Assembly (NCBI GenBank): GCA_938034385.1
Contig: CALHLC010000050.1
Span: forward strand, 1 to 44,858
Direction: 5' to 3'
From: an uncultured Bacteriovoracaceae bacterium
GTDB taxonomy: Bacteria; Bdellovibrionota; Bacteriovoracia; Bacteriovoracales; Bacteriovoracaceae
DNA length: 44,858 bases
The notes under the pieces were generated by a model. The model saw only the letters and a program-made list of their open reading frames with translations. It was not told where the DNA came from and searched no databases. Numbering within the stretch: position 1 is the first letter of the stretch; each line of letters begins with the position of its first letter. The translations under genes were made by a program, and so were the position numbers. Below, piece after piece: positions 1-8,586 of the stretch.

Positions 1-64
1 ATAAGGATTCAATACCTCTTAGAATCTTAATGATTTGTTCTGGTTTAAAGTTTTTCCTTCCCAT
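1..64 (-). CDS. IS3-family transposase OrfA, N-terminal fragment
   Basis: Only the first 21 codons are in the window. They read MGRKNF-KPEQIIKIL-RGIESL, which matches the start of the small helix-turn-helix OrfA of IS3-family elements, where the PEQII-K-LRE-E pattern is characteristic. OrfA binds the element ends and is normally joined to the DDE integrase OrfB by a programmed -1 frameshift; that part is off the window. ATG at 64 is preferred because GGAGAAG lies just upstream. An in-frame ATG at 76 is the alternative. Assignment rests on a short stretch but agrees with the terminal repeat beside it. Confidence 0.65.
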   Translation of the reverse strand, partial: MGRKNFKPEQIIKILRGIESL

Positions 65-141
65 TTTCTTCTCCATTTGTTGCGTCCAGATAACGCAATG
101 CTTACGACATAGCGACTGGACTAGTCAATGGGGGAAGGTCA
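1..141 (-). mobile_element. Terminal part of an IS3-family insertion sequence
   Basis: Read on the minus strand the segment opens with TGACCTTCCCCCATTGAC, a TG-starting, C-rich end of the sort found as the terminal inverted repeat of IS3-family elements. It is followed 60 to 80 bases in by the start of a transposase OrfA. The open halogenase frame begins directly after base 141, which fixes this as the element's left end. An end at 143 is possible, because TG also occurs there. The rest of the element lies outside the window, so the second inverted repeat and the target duplication cannot be seen. Confidence 0.7.
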
Positions 142-798
142 CATATAGAAACACTAACTCCTACCAAATGGGATAATCAAAAAATTCTTATTGGTGTAGA
201 CCAACAAGACTATAAGACCTGGTTTTGGGGAATTCCTTTAGGGAAAAATCAATATAGCCTCGGAGTTATCACTCATCATATCCCCGAATCTATAAAAGAA
301 TCTGAAGTGTTAGAGTATTATATTAATAGAAATCCATCCATCAAAGAATCAATTGGTCCATATACTCCACTTTTTGAACAAAAATCTATTTATAATTATG
401 CTTCAGCGATAGAAAAATCTTATGGGGAGAAATTTGTATGTATAGGAAACGCTGGAACATTCATTGACCCAGTCTTTTCATCGGGGGCTACAATCGCACT
501 TAAGTCTGCTCAACTTGCCTCCAAAGGAATAATTAAAGACCTGAAAGGTGAGCCTTTTAACTGGGACAAGGATTACTATCAACCACTACATTTTGGAATC
601 CAAACCTTTAGTAACTTTGTAGAAGCCTGGTATGAAGAAACTCTTCAGCATATTATTTTTGATAAAATTCATGGAGGAAGAATCAGAAAACTTGTGATCA
701 GTATTCTTGCTGGTTATGCATGGGACAAGGAAAACCCTTACACTAAAAACACCTTAAAAAGACTAAGAGTCTTATCCAAAACAATATCTGAAAAATAA
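142..798 (+). pseudogene. Flavin-dependent halogenase-like gene, 5' end removed by an IS
   Basis: The frame is open from the insertion-sequence boundary to a stop at 796-798 and encodes 218 residues, less than half of a normal FAD-dependent (tryptophan-type) halogenase of roughly 450-530 residues. The preserved part has TWFWGIPL followed by YSLGVITH, the usual mid-protein strand pair of this family, then GNAGTFIDPVFSSG, the C-terminal flavin-binding segment shared by halogenases and geranylgeranyl-reductase-like oxidases. The N-terminal GxGxxG nucleotide site and the catalytic Lys region are missing, so activity is not expected. A GTG at 307 could open a 163-residue frame, but coding similarity starts well before it and no Shine-Dalgarno precedes it. 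No halogenase partner gene is in view. Confidence 0.75.
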
Positions 799-840
799 TT
801 CTTCAGAGGGAAAAAGGAGTATATTAATAAAGCTATTCTA

Positions 841-1089
841 TTATGACTTAGGCTCAACAACCTCTAGATAATGAGTATACATCCTTGATCCTCCATCATT
901 TGGTTTCACAAAAATTCGAACATTGTTATATTCAGTATCAGTACTTTTCTCTACCCAAGGCCTAAGCACATATCTATGCTCTTCTACTATAGATAAAAGT
1001 TGCTCAAGACATACATCAACATAAAACCCTTCATCTCCTGATTTAAGAGTAATCATATTTGCACCTGAATTCATATAATGTCTAGCCAT
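841..1089 (-). CDS. Small protein of unknown function (82 aa)
   Basis: I do not recognise this protein. It has no signal peptide or membrane segment, and is predicted to be cytosolic with mixed composition and a C-terminal beta-rich half (NNVRIFVKP, THYLEVVEP). The frame is open further upstream, but ATG at 1089 is chosen because AGGAGAA lies 8 bases before it, whereas the upstream extension would run through a perfect inverted repeat. That repeat (1098-1128) contains the ribosome binding site in its 3' arm, so translation may be controlled by RNA structure. It follows the secreted Cys protein gene (1186-1551) on the same strand, about 96 bases downstream. Confidence 0.55.
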   Translation of the reverse strand: MARHYMNSGANMITLKSGDEGFYVDVCLEQLLSIVEEHRYVLRPWVEKSTDTEYNNVRIFVKPNDGGSRMYTHYLEVVEPKS

Positions 1090-1097
1090 TGAAGTTC

Positions 1098-1128
1098 TCC
1101 TATGTAATCTAATATATATTACATAGGA
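1098..1128 (-). promoter_or_regulatory. Perfect 11-bp inverted repeat covering a Shine-Dalgarno site
   Basis: On the minus strand TCCTATGTAAT is followed by a 9-base loop and the exact complement ATTACATAGGA. The last bases of the 3' arm (AGGA) are the Shine-Dalgarno core for the ATG at 1089. In RNA this would fold into a hairpin that hides the ribosome binding site. The arms are A/T-rich, as in melting-type thermosensors. The same symmetry could instead be a protein-binding operator; sequence alone cannot separate the two. Confidence 0.55.
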
Positions 1129-1145
1129 CAAAACAATCGTTTTGT
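1128..1145 (-). other. Second short hairpin (7-bp stem) abutting the first
   Basis: ACAAAAC and GTTTTGT pair perfectly around the four-base loop GATT (minus-strand reading). The hairpin directly precedes the 11-bp inverted repeat. No T-run follows, so it is a poor intrinsic terminator. It may be part of a larger folded leader upstream of the 82-residue protein. Confidence 0.4.
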
Positions 1146-1185
1146 ACATCCTCAATAGCTCTTAGAAAGAACAATTTTTTGAGAT

Positions 1186-1551
1186 TTAGTGAGATCTTCT
1201 GCTTTTAAACCTAGCGAATTTTCGAATATTTTTTGTAGTTGCAATTTTCTTCCACTCTGGAACAGGTAAGCATCTATTTGCTGTCGCAACAACTTCTAAA
1301 AACTCACCTTCACCACATTTAAGATTAAATTTCTTTGCAACTTTAAAAGAACTCATTCCTTTAATCCAAATTCCACCTTTACATCGATGCTCATTAAAGA
1401 CTTCATCCTGAGCTTCCTCGGACTCTCTAAATTCATCAGAACATCTATAAAAAACTGTATGGATAACTTTTTGCTTCTTATTTGTTTTTACTATTTGAGC
1501 AAATGAGACATTCCCAAATATAAATATTAATATACATAACTTTATTTTCAT
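1186..1551 (-). CDS. Small secreted Cys-containing protein of unknown function
   Basis: The 121-residue product begins with a clear signal peptide (residues 1-18, hydrophobic core CILIFIF, likely cut at SFA-Q). The mature part is basic, with four Cys residues (in YRCS, HRCKG, LKCGE and NRCLP) that could form two disulfides in the periplasm. The C-terminus is Lys/Arg-rich (ARFKSRRSH). AAGGAG sits just before the ATG. It lies 39 bases after the giant Cys-rich lipoprotein gene on the same strand, so the two are probably co-transcribed and may act together, perhaps through disulfide chemistry or surface assembly. I find no family name for it. Confidence 0.6.
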   Translation of the reverse strand: MKIKLCILIFIFGNVSFAQIVKTNKKQKVIHTVFYRCSDEFRESEEAQDEVFNEHRCKGGIWIKGMSSFKVAKKFNLKCGEGEFLEVVATANRCLPVPEWKKIATTKNIRKFARFKSRRSH

Positions 1552-1590
1552 TATAGCTCCTTAAAAACTATTAAACTTTTCAGCTTACTC

Positions 1591-4500
1591 CTAAATACAA
1601 ATTGCCTTTGTACTACTAGGGGCTCTCTTACCATTATTACATCTCACGCTTTTCCATTGCTTAGTACAACTGTTTCTCAAACCACTTCCTGCATTACCCC
1701 CAAATGTTCTACTTTCCCACTTACACGAACTAGTACTTGTTGGAGGTCTAGTACTACAATCATTTGGATTTGATGGTCTTCTTCCATCATTACATACTAC
1801 GTTTCTCCAAGAAGGATTTTGATTTGCACAAAATAAACCTTGTCCATTAGCAAACTTTGTAGTTTTACATGAACTAGTACTTGTTGGAGGCTTCACAACA
1901 GGAGCAGACTTACACTTAAAAGAATGGATACTCTTATTGTAAACAAATCCATGCTTACAATAAGAAGACGGTGCTTTTGGAGTAGGTGTTGGCTGCCATC
2001 TTGGAGTAGGCGTTGGCTGCCATCTTGGAGTAGGCGTTGGAGTAGAAGTCGAAATACTTCCTCCTCCACAATCAAGGGTACTTACCGCTTTGTTCGTAGT
2101 TGTACAAACTTGCTTAGATCCCGTACAAGACATTGTTCCATACCTCGTTTTTGTACATTGTCCTTTAACTGTTTTACAAGTTCTTGTTGGAGTTGTTTTA
2201 GTCACTCGTCTACAGCACTTCGATCCAACTTTTAAATTAAATGTCCCTGTACAAACCTTAGGCTGAGTGACAGGAGTTGGAGTTGGAGTTACTGTACTCA
2301 CACATCTATTAATAATTCTATTCCATGATTTACCAGATCCACATACTGGCACTGTAGGAGTGGTTGGTGCAGGGTTTGATCCCGGAGCGACACAACTTGT
2401 TACTGGCTGGTTCACAAATACCGTAGAACAAACATTCTTTGTTGTCGAACTTAAACATCTTCCTCTGTAAGTACGTGTACAAACTTTAGTAGGCTTACAT
2501 ACTCTCTTAGAAACTCTATTTATTGTCTGCTTACAACATCTCGTTCCACTAGCCTTATAACCTGTCGGACAAGTTTGAGTTGAAACACACTGTCCATTAG
2601 CAAGTCTCTTTTTACCGAATCCACAACTGATATCAGAGCAAATAAACTTTCCACCAACACTTACAAGTCTTTGCCATGACTTACACGTTGGAGCTGGATC
2701 AATAACAACTATACTTTCACAAATATATTTATCTTTCGTTCCTTTTACTAGTTTTGCTTTATGGCCTTTAGGACAAACAAACTTATTCCCACACTTCGTC
2801 TCTAAGTTTCTACACTTAGGAGCATAATTTGCAGCGTGCTTTAACCCATTATCACCAATTAAATTTGCATACCAAGAATGGTCTGTCTTGTTAATCAGAC
2901 CATCTCCATTAAGATCTGGAATAGTAATACATTGCTTCTTTGCTGCATATGAAGATGCAAGTTGCCTATAAATCGCAACATCTTTTTCATCAAGAACGTT
3001 ATCAAAGTTAAGATCTATTTCACAATTAAACACTCCTGGGTCAACGCTATCTTCCATATCGCTAAAAGAACCAGGGTCTGCACAAAAATTATCAGTCAAT
3101 GACATTTCTAAATCTTCTGCTCTGTAACCAAGGTCTTCTTTCATGAATGGTGATAAGCTTCCATCTGCATGTATATGAAGAAAGTCATTTGCTGTCTTAA
3201 TATCTCTAAATCGTAATTTTCCGTATTTACTTACCATTTGATTAGAAGTTAAATCTAAACCATTTGGATCCCTAGAGTTATGTTGAACAAATGCTCCAGA
3301 GTGACAACCTGCACATGTATTAAGACTATACCTGTATAAGGCAAATGATCTTTCAGGTTCTGATAAGTTTTTCGTCGCTTGATGACCTTCTAACTCTCTA
3401 GCCCATGAATGATCTAAGAAATAAGTATTTTGCCAAGCAAGTTTGTTAACAGTATATCCTTCAAACGGATCAGCAATCTTGTTAAACTGACTTACAAAAT
3501 CATTGGCAAGATCGTTCTGGTGAACTTGCTTAAAAATTTGTTCTTCAGCTCTGATATCTCTATGCTCTCCACCATTATCAATTGGCGTAAGTGGCATTTC
3601 GACTCTTTCTAACCCATTACAACTTGCTTCTAAAGGTCTCATTTCAAATAAGGCCCATGAAGTATTTGAGTTAAAATCTAATTCCCTAAGGTCATTTACA
3701 CGAACTTGAGAAAGAGGTTTTCTCATTCTATTACACTCTTTTACCGTAGTTGTATGGCCATAAGTATCTGTCACATTCCTTGATGTACACTCTTTATACT
3801 TATGATCAGTAAAAGCAAAAGACTTAATAATATTTACTAGATGATCTTTATAAGCATCTCCTTTTAAACATTTAAGCTTTGCCCAATTGTAATGCCAGTC
3901 TAGTTCTCCTGGTAAATCATACTCAAAAATTACATGACTTGGCTCTTTGGTCACGACTTTTTTATCACATGTTTTTTCTACGACTTTTGTCGTTTTACGA
4001 CATCCATATCTAGATCCTGTACATGTATTTGTAGTCACCGTTGTATTACATGGTACTTTTACAGTTTCTTCTACGTCTTTTAACTTAAAGACAAATCTCC
4101 CTTCGCCATATGATACTATTTTTTCTTCATCATCTTGCTTTTCAAGATCTGGTCTAAAAACAATGGCAATTAACTCATAAGGTGCTCCGTCAATGAAGTA
4201 ATCTCCTGTAGCAGCATCTCTTTGCCAATGTCTATCAATAAGGTCTCTAACATTCTTTCTTGGAAGCACTTCTTTATCAGCAAGCTTTTCAAAGTTATAT
4301 CCATCAACATAAGATTGAAAAACCTTTTGTTGGCATGTTGGATTAGGAGCTAGTGCACCTAATAACCTACCAAAATTTAGAGTGAATCCTTTATAACCAT
4401 CTGCTAAAGAATTCAATATTCCTTTATTAGTAATTACAAGTGATTTAAGTTGATCTCCAATTCTATACTTTGTAGCAGTTCCCTTAGCATCACATAAACA

Positions 4501-7500
4501 TGAATAATGTTCATTAAACTTGCAAGAGTCTTTAATTACAGGTTTATAATCTAATCCCTTAATGACATCATGAAGATCTTCATCGTAATTGACTGCTTTA
4601 GGATCAATACATCCAGAAAACTTACACGTTTTATCATCTACTTCTGCTTCCGGATTAAAGTTTGTGGCACTCTTTTCAGTACAACCTTTCAAACCTGTAC
4701 ATTTATTTCTCACAATTTTACCAGAAAAACTTAAACCTAATTGTTTTAAGATGGCCTTGTATTTAGCAATTACATTATCAAAATCAGGATCAAAGCTATC
4801 ATATCTTTGATCAGTACATCCTACTAAATGACAACTACCATTTTCCTGAGCTCCTGGAACGTCGTTCTCTGCTGGTTCATAAGCACAAGCTAACTTCTCT
4901 CCACATTCTCCTGGTAATAATGTTCCATGTCCATAAGCTTTCCATGCATCTCTAATTTTCTTATCTACATCATAGTTTGCAAATCCTGGATTATTACAAG
5001 CTGTAAACTTACATTCAAAGTTAGGATCAGCTTGTGCTGTTGGATCAAAATTATCCGCTAGTTTTTCCATACATCCAATCTTATCTCCACACTGAAACTC
5101 TTTAGAGAGGTCACCCGTAGGAGCAATGTTTCCAAGAAGATTTATGTAGTCATCAACTTTCGCCTTACAGTCTTTATCAAAACCAGTAAATCCTTCCTTC
5201 GCACAACACTTAATATCACATGATCCATTTTCTTTTTTAATTCCATCATAATTATCTGCTTTCTTATAATTACAACCTAACTCTTTACCACATTTATATT
5301 TGTCATTGATTGTTCCAGTTGGACTCACTCCTAGTTGAGCAAGGATCGCAGTATATCCACTTACCGTGTTTTTACACTCAGGATCAAAGTTTTCAAACCC
5401 TTCTTTAGAACAACATTTAATGGTACAAGATCCATTTTCTTTAAAGTCCGGGTTAGAATTTTCAGCTTTGTCATAAGCACAACCTAATTGCTTACCACAT
5501 TCATGATTTTTATTAATTGCTCCTGTAAGAGGAATTTTCAATCCATTAAGTAAAGTCATATATCCATCTGCCACAGACTCACAATTGTTTTTAAAGTTTT
5601 CAAACTTATTATCTGCACAACAATTAACTATACAACTTCCATTTTCTTTTGTTCCTGGAACATGGTTTTCTGTATAGTCTGAATCATAATTACAATCTAA
5701 CTTCTTACCGCAATTAAAATTGCTATCTAATGTTCCTGATGATGTTAACCCAGCATCAGTTAATATTTTCTTATAATCATCAATTCTTTTTGAACATGCA
5801 GGATCAAAGTTTTCTGAGCCAGCATCAGCACAACACCCGATATTACAACTTCCATTTTCTACTGTTTCTTTTTCAAAGTTTGACGCCTGATCAAAAGCAC
5901 ATCCTAACTTCTCACCACATCCAACTTCTAATGAAGCCGTACCAGTATATGTTATTCCTAAAGTTGCAAGACTCGCTTTATATCCATCCAGTACTGCTTT
6001 ACATTCTTTATCAAAACCTTGCATTCCAGCAACTGAACAACATTCAAAGTCACAACTTCCATTTTCAACACCACCTGTTTTAAAATTTGTAACCCTACTA
6101 TCCATAAATGAACATTGTTCAGGCTTACAATGAGAACTTAGAATATTTACAGATCCTGTAAATGCTACTCCTATTCCCTGTATCATTGCTTGATATTCAG
6201 TCACTTTGTCTAAACAAGCTTGATCTGTCTCTCCAGAAAAACCTTCTTCACATTTTTTACACGTAAACTGACAACTTCCATCATCGAGAGTTGCTCCTGG
6301 TGTAGTGTTCGTAGCCTGAGCTGAAGTACATCCTTTCTTCTTTCCACATTGATAACTTGTATTAATTGAACCTGAAAGAGTTACTCCTAAACTAGATAGT
6401 AATGAGTTATATCCATCAACTTTAACCTTACAATTCGGGTCATAGTTTTCAAAACCAGACTGAGCACAACATTGAATGATACAACTTCCATTTTCTTTAC
6501 TTCCAGCTTCTGTATTAATTGCTCCAGCATATGAACATCCTAATTTCTTACCAGGACAATACATTGAATTTACTTCACCTTGGGCAGCAATATTTAATCC
6601 TGCTAAAATCCCTTTATACTCATTAAATTTCTTCAAACAATTAGGGTCATATGAATCATTACTTTGATCTGAACAACATAAAATTGTACAAGTACCATTT
6701 TCTTTTGTTGCTGCAGGATCAGTATTAGAAGCACCTGGGTAAGTACATCCAACTTTCCCACCACAATTAAAATTATTCGATAAATTTCCAGTAGGAGCAA
6801 TTCCCATTCCAGCTAAAATACCTTTATATGTATCTATTGTTCCCTGACAACTTGGATCATAGTTTTCCATACCTTGAATAGAACAACATTGAACATTACA
6901 AGTTCCATTCTCTTTAGAACCTGGGATATCATTATTAGCTGGTTCATAAGCACAATCTAACTTTCTTCCACAATTTAAATTATCAACAACATTTCCGCTA
7001 AGAGTTAATCCTAGGCCTTGAAGAATTGCAGTATACTCATCAATTGATTTTTTACAATTTGGATCATAATTTTCAAATCCTGCTTGTCCACAACAAGCAA
7101 TATTACATGTTCCATCTTCTTTCTTGTTCGGCGAGTAGTTTGAAACATATCCATTTTGAAAGCTACAACCATTTACTGGATAGTTACAATTAAACTTATC
7201 TGAGAATGTTCCTTTAAATGAAACATTCATTTGAACTAAAGCATTTAAATATGTTGAATACGTTTTCTTACAATTTGGATCATAGTTTGTGGCATTCTCA
7301 TCTCCACAACACCTAATATTACAACTTCCATCTTCAGCACAAGCAGTACATCCATCACCGTTACTAGAATTTGTTACATAACCAGGAGCTTTAAAATAAC
7401 ATCCAAACTTGTTTCCACAATTTGCGGCATTATTTAGATTCCCTGATTGAGTTGTCCCTGTAATATTTAATAAATTTTTATATGAATCAATAGTTGACTG

Positions 7501-8388
7501 ACATCTAGAGTTATAAAGTTCGTGACCTTCAAGTCCACAACAAGCAATATTACAACTACCATCTTCTATATTAGCACTTGGATTTGTATTACTCGCTCCA
7601 GCGAATGTACAACCAGTTGCTCCATAAGAATCACATGTTTTAATGACTTTTCCTGTAAATGATTTTCCGTTAAGAGAAGCAATATAGTTTCGAACTTCAT
7701 CAGCAAAAGCCTGACTAAAGTTCGATGCTCCGTTTACATCACAACCTCTAAAAATACATGATCCATTTTCTTCAGTTGCAGAAGCATCATAGTTTGTAAC
7801 ATTTGGACTATTATATTTACATCCTCCCATTGGAGTCTTACAAAGACTTTGATTATTTAAAACCTCTCCACCATAGTTTGATGTATATTCAGTAAAGTAC
7901 TTAAATTGTCCTGAATGAAACTCTTTATAGTTAGGGTCTGTACAAACCTCAAATCGACATGGCCCTGGAACGTCACATGCTGCACCGATAAAATCTATCG
8001 CGTCAGGATGACAACAACCTTTTCCATATTCTTTTTTCGTTTTACAAAGATCAGGTTTATCAACAACCTTTCCTCCATGTAAATCTACATAAGCTTGATA
8101 TTCTTGATGCTTTGAAAATTCTACATAATCACTATCAGCACAAGCATAAAACAAACACTCACCATATTCAGAAGTAAAAACTCCTGTATAATTCTGTCCC
8201 TCACTATGTCTACAAGTATGTCCATAAGGATCAGCCTTATCTATCATTGTGGTTGTTGTTACTTGAACACCTGTTGCTCCAGAGACAGTGTCACTACTTG
8301 ATGGTGCATTATCAAATAAATGTGCATTGTCATTGTTACAAGATACTAATTGAATAATTATCATTAAAGATAAAGCCAAACTACGCAT
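1591..8388 (-). CDS. Giant Cys-rich tandem-repeat lipoprotein with c-type heme site and dockerin-like pair (2265 aa)
   Basis: A lipoprotein signal ends in LVSC (Cys17). From about residue 50 to 1290 run some 16-18 imperfect repeats of 65-75 residues. They have the pattern GCxYxxAxN...ENGSCxIxCC...FENYDPxCK...YxxIL..LG...G...CGKKLGC, related to the A-x-NY-x-P-x-A-x-DDGSC units seen in surface proteins of Bacteroidetes and other groups. After the repeats come a roughly 500-residue domain with one CAGCH heme-c motif (1692-1696, in the context NTCAGCHSG) and two DxNxDxxxxxxxD calcium loops at about 1792 and 1825, spaced like a dockerin pair. The last 430 residues are Cys-, Thr- and Pro-rich with RWQPTPTP units. 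GAGGAA precedes the ATG. Role is unknown; an outer-surface adhesin or prey/matrix contact protein is an inference. Sole heme and many disulfides imply periplasmic or surface maturation. Confidence 0.8.
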   Translation of the reverse strand: MRSLALSLMIIIQLVSCNNDNAHLFDNAPSSSDTVSGATGVQVTTTTMIDKADPYGHTCRHSEGQNYTGVFTSEYGECLFYACADSDYVEFSKHQEYQAYVDLHGGKVVDKPDLCKTKKEYGKGCCHPDAIDFIGAACDVPGPCRFEVCTDPNYKEFHSGQFKYFTEYTSNYGGEVLNNQSLCKTPMGGCKYNSPNVTNYDASATEENGSCIFRGCDVNGASNFSQAFADEVRNYIASLNGKSFTGKVIKTCDSYGATGCTFAGASNTNPSANIEDGSCNIACCGLEGHELYNSRCQSTIDSYKNLLNITGTTQSGNLNNAANCGNKFGCYFKAPGYVTNSSNGDGCTACAEDGSCNIRCCGDENATNYDPNCKKTYSTYLNALVQMNVSFKGTFSDKFNCNYPVNGCSFQNGYVSNYSPNKKEDGTCNIACCGQAGFENYDPNCKKSIDEYTAILQGLGLTLSGNVVDNLNCGRKLDCAYEPANNDIPGSKENGTCNVQCCSIQGMENYDPSCQGTIDTYKGILAGMGIAPTGNLSNNFNCGGKVGCTYPGASNTDPAATKENGTCTILCCSDQSNDSYDPNCLKKFNEYKGILAGLNIAAQGEVNSMYCPGKKLGCSYAGAINTEAGSKENGSCIIQCCAQSGFENYDPNCKVKVDGYNSLLSSLGVTLSGSINTSYQCGKKKGCTSAQATNTTPGATLDDGSCQFTCKKCEEGFSGETDQACLDKVTEYQAMIQGIGVAFTGSVNILSSHCKPEQCSFMDSRVTNFKTGGVENGSCDFECCSVAGMQGFDKECKAVLDGYKASLATLGITYTGTASLEVGCGEKLGCAFDQASNFEKETVENGSCNIGCCADAGSENFDPACSKRIDDYKKILTDAGLTSSGTLDSNFNCGKKLDCNYDSDYTENHVPGTKENGSCIVNCCADNKFENFKNNCESVADGYMTLLNGLKIPLTGAINKNHECGKQLGCAYDKAENSNPDFKENGSCTIKCCSKEGFENFDPECKNTVSGYTAILAQLGVSPTGTINDKYKCGKELGCNYKKADNYDGIKKENGSCDIKCCAKEGFTGFDKDCKAKVDDYINLLGNIAPTGDLSKEFQCGDKIGCMEKLADNFDPTAQADPNFECKFTACNNPGFANYDVDKKIRDAWKAYGHGTLLPGECGEKLACAYEPAENDVPGAQENGSCHLVGCTDQRYDSFDPDFDNVIAKYKAILKQLGLSFSGKIVRNKCTGLKGCTEKSATNFNPEAEVDDKTCKFSGCIDPKAVNYDEDLHDVIKGLDYKPVIKDSCKFNEHYSCLCDAKGTATKYRIGDQLKSLVITNKGILNSLADGYKGFTLNFGRLLGALAPNPTCQQKVFQSYVDGYNFEKLADKEVLPRKNVRDLIDRHWQRDAATGDYFIDGAPYELIAIVFRPDLEKQDDEEKIVSYGEGRFVFKLKDVEETVKVPCNTTVTTNTCTGSRYGCRKTTKVVEKTCDKKVVTKEPSHVIFEYDLPGELDWHYNWAKLKCLKGDAYKDHLVNIIKSFAFTDHKYKECTSRNVTDTYGHTTTVKECNRMRKPLSQVRVNDLRELDFNSNTSWALFEMRPLEASCNGLERVEMPLTPIDNGGEHRDIRAEEQIFKQVHQNDLANDFVSQFNKIADPFEGYTVNKLAWQNTYFLDHSWARELEGHQATKNLSEPERSFALYRYSLNTCAGCHSGAFVQHNSRDPNGLDLTSNQMVSKYGKLRFRDIKTANDFLHIHADGSLSPFMKEDLGYRAEDLEMSLTDNFCADPGSFSDMEDSVDPGVFNCEIDLNFDNVLDEKDVAIYRQLASSYAAKKQCITIPDLNGDGLINKTDHSWYANLIGDNGLKHAANYAPKCRNLETKCGNKFVCPKGHKAKLVKGTKDKYICESIVVIDPAPTCKSWQRLVSVGGKFICSDISCGFGKKRLANGQCVSTQTCPTGYKASGTRCCKQTINRVSKRVCKPTKVCTRTYRGRCLSSTTKNVCSTVFVNQPVTSCVAPGSNPAPTTPTVPVCGSGKSWNRIINRCVSTVTPTPTPVTQPKVCTGTFNLKVGSKCCRRVTKTTPTRTCKTVKGQCTKTRYGTMSCTGSKQVCTTTNKAVSTLDCGGGSISTSTPTPTPRWQPTPTPRWQPTPTPKAPSSYCKHGFVYNKSIHSFKCKSAPVVKPPTSTSSCKTTKFANGQGLFCANQNPSWRNVVCNDGRRPSNPNDCSTRPPTSTSSCKWESRTFGGNAGSGLRNSCTKQWKSVRCNNGKRAPSSTKAICI
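1979..2042 (-). repeat. 24-bp minisatellite encoding RWQPTPTP
   Basis: Two full copies of a 24-base unit (GGAGTAGGYGTTGGCTGCCA plus TCTT on the plus strand) and a partial third lie in the C-terminal Pro/Thr segment of the giant lipoprotein. Copies differ at one base. The unit is in frame (8 codons), so changes in copy number would lengthen or shorten a Pro/Thr linker without breaking the gene. Confidence 0.75.
4500..8200 (-). repeat. Tandem array of about 16-18 Cys-rich units, about 210 bp period
   Basis: The array lies inside the giant lipoprotein gene. Each unit carries ENGSC or EDGSC followed by a CC pair, a YDPxC-like segment, a hydrophobic helix, and a closing CGKKxGC. Units near the middle are most alike, and the first and last three are more diverged. 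The repeated bases are similar but not identical, indicating old duplication with continuing divergence. Limits are approximate. Confidence 0.75.
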
Positions 8389-8525
8389 ACGTTCCTCATT
8401 GTTTAGTCTAAAAATAAATGTCTCTCAGATTATATCGGTTAGAATCCTACCAACATGAAGGAGGGAAAATTTAACTAGTAAAAAACATCTAATATCAGAC
8501 AGATAAAGTCGGTCTAACGGTCAAG

Positions 8526-8549
8526 CCTGTCACTCAAATAGTTTGCAGT
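8526..8549 (-). promoter_or_regulatory. Upstream motif shared with the gene starting at 10164
   Basis: On the minus strand ACTGCAAAC-TATTTGAGT-GACAGG lies about 140 bases before the giant lipoprotein start. It resembles ACCGCAAAC-ATATTTAGT-TGCCGATA before the peptidoglycan-binding repeat protein. It could be a shared promoter or operator. No standard sigma-70 boxes fit it well. Confidence 0.3.
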
Positions 8550-8586
8550 TTTGAAAAATAAGGGAAATTAGAGATTAATGAGTTTA

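Noticed and set aside
307-798. A complete gene starting at GTG 307
   Set aside because: Halogenase-like coding sequence continues upstream to the IS boundary at 142, so 307 is an internal codon of a truncated gene.
841-1155. Longer 104-residue form of the small protein
   Set aside because: The extension runs through the two hairpins and has no Shine-Dalgarno; ATG 1089 has AGGAGAA.
1893-6667. Several open frames of 60-117 codons on both strands within the giant lipoprotein gene
   Set aside because: They are out-of-frame images of the repeat array and the Pro/Thr-rich tail, without ribosome sites or recognisable domains.
4500-8200. CRISPR array
   Set aside because: The repeats are long, degenerate and in frame within a coding sequence, without conserved short repeats and unique spacers.
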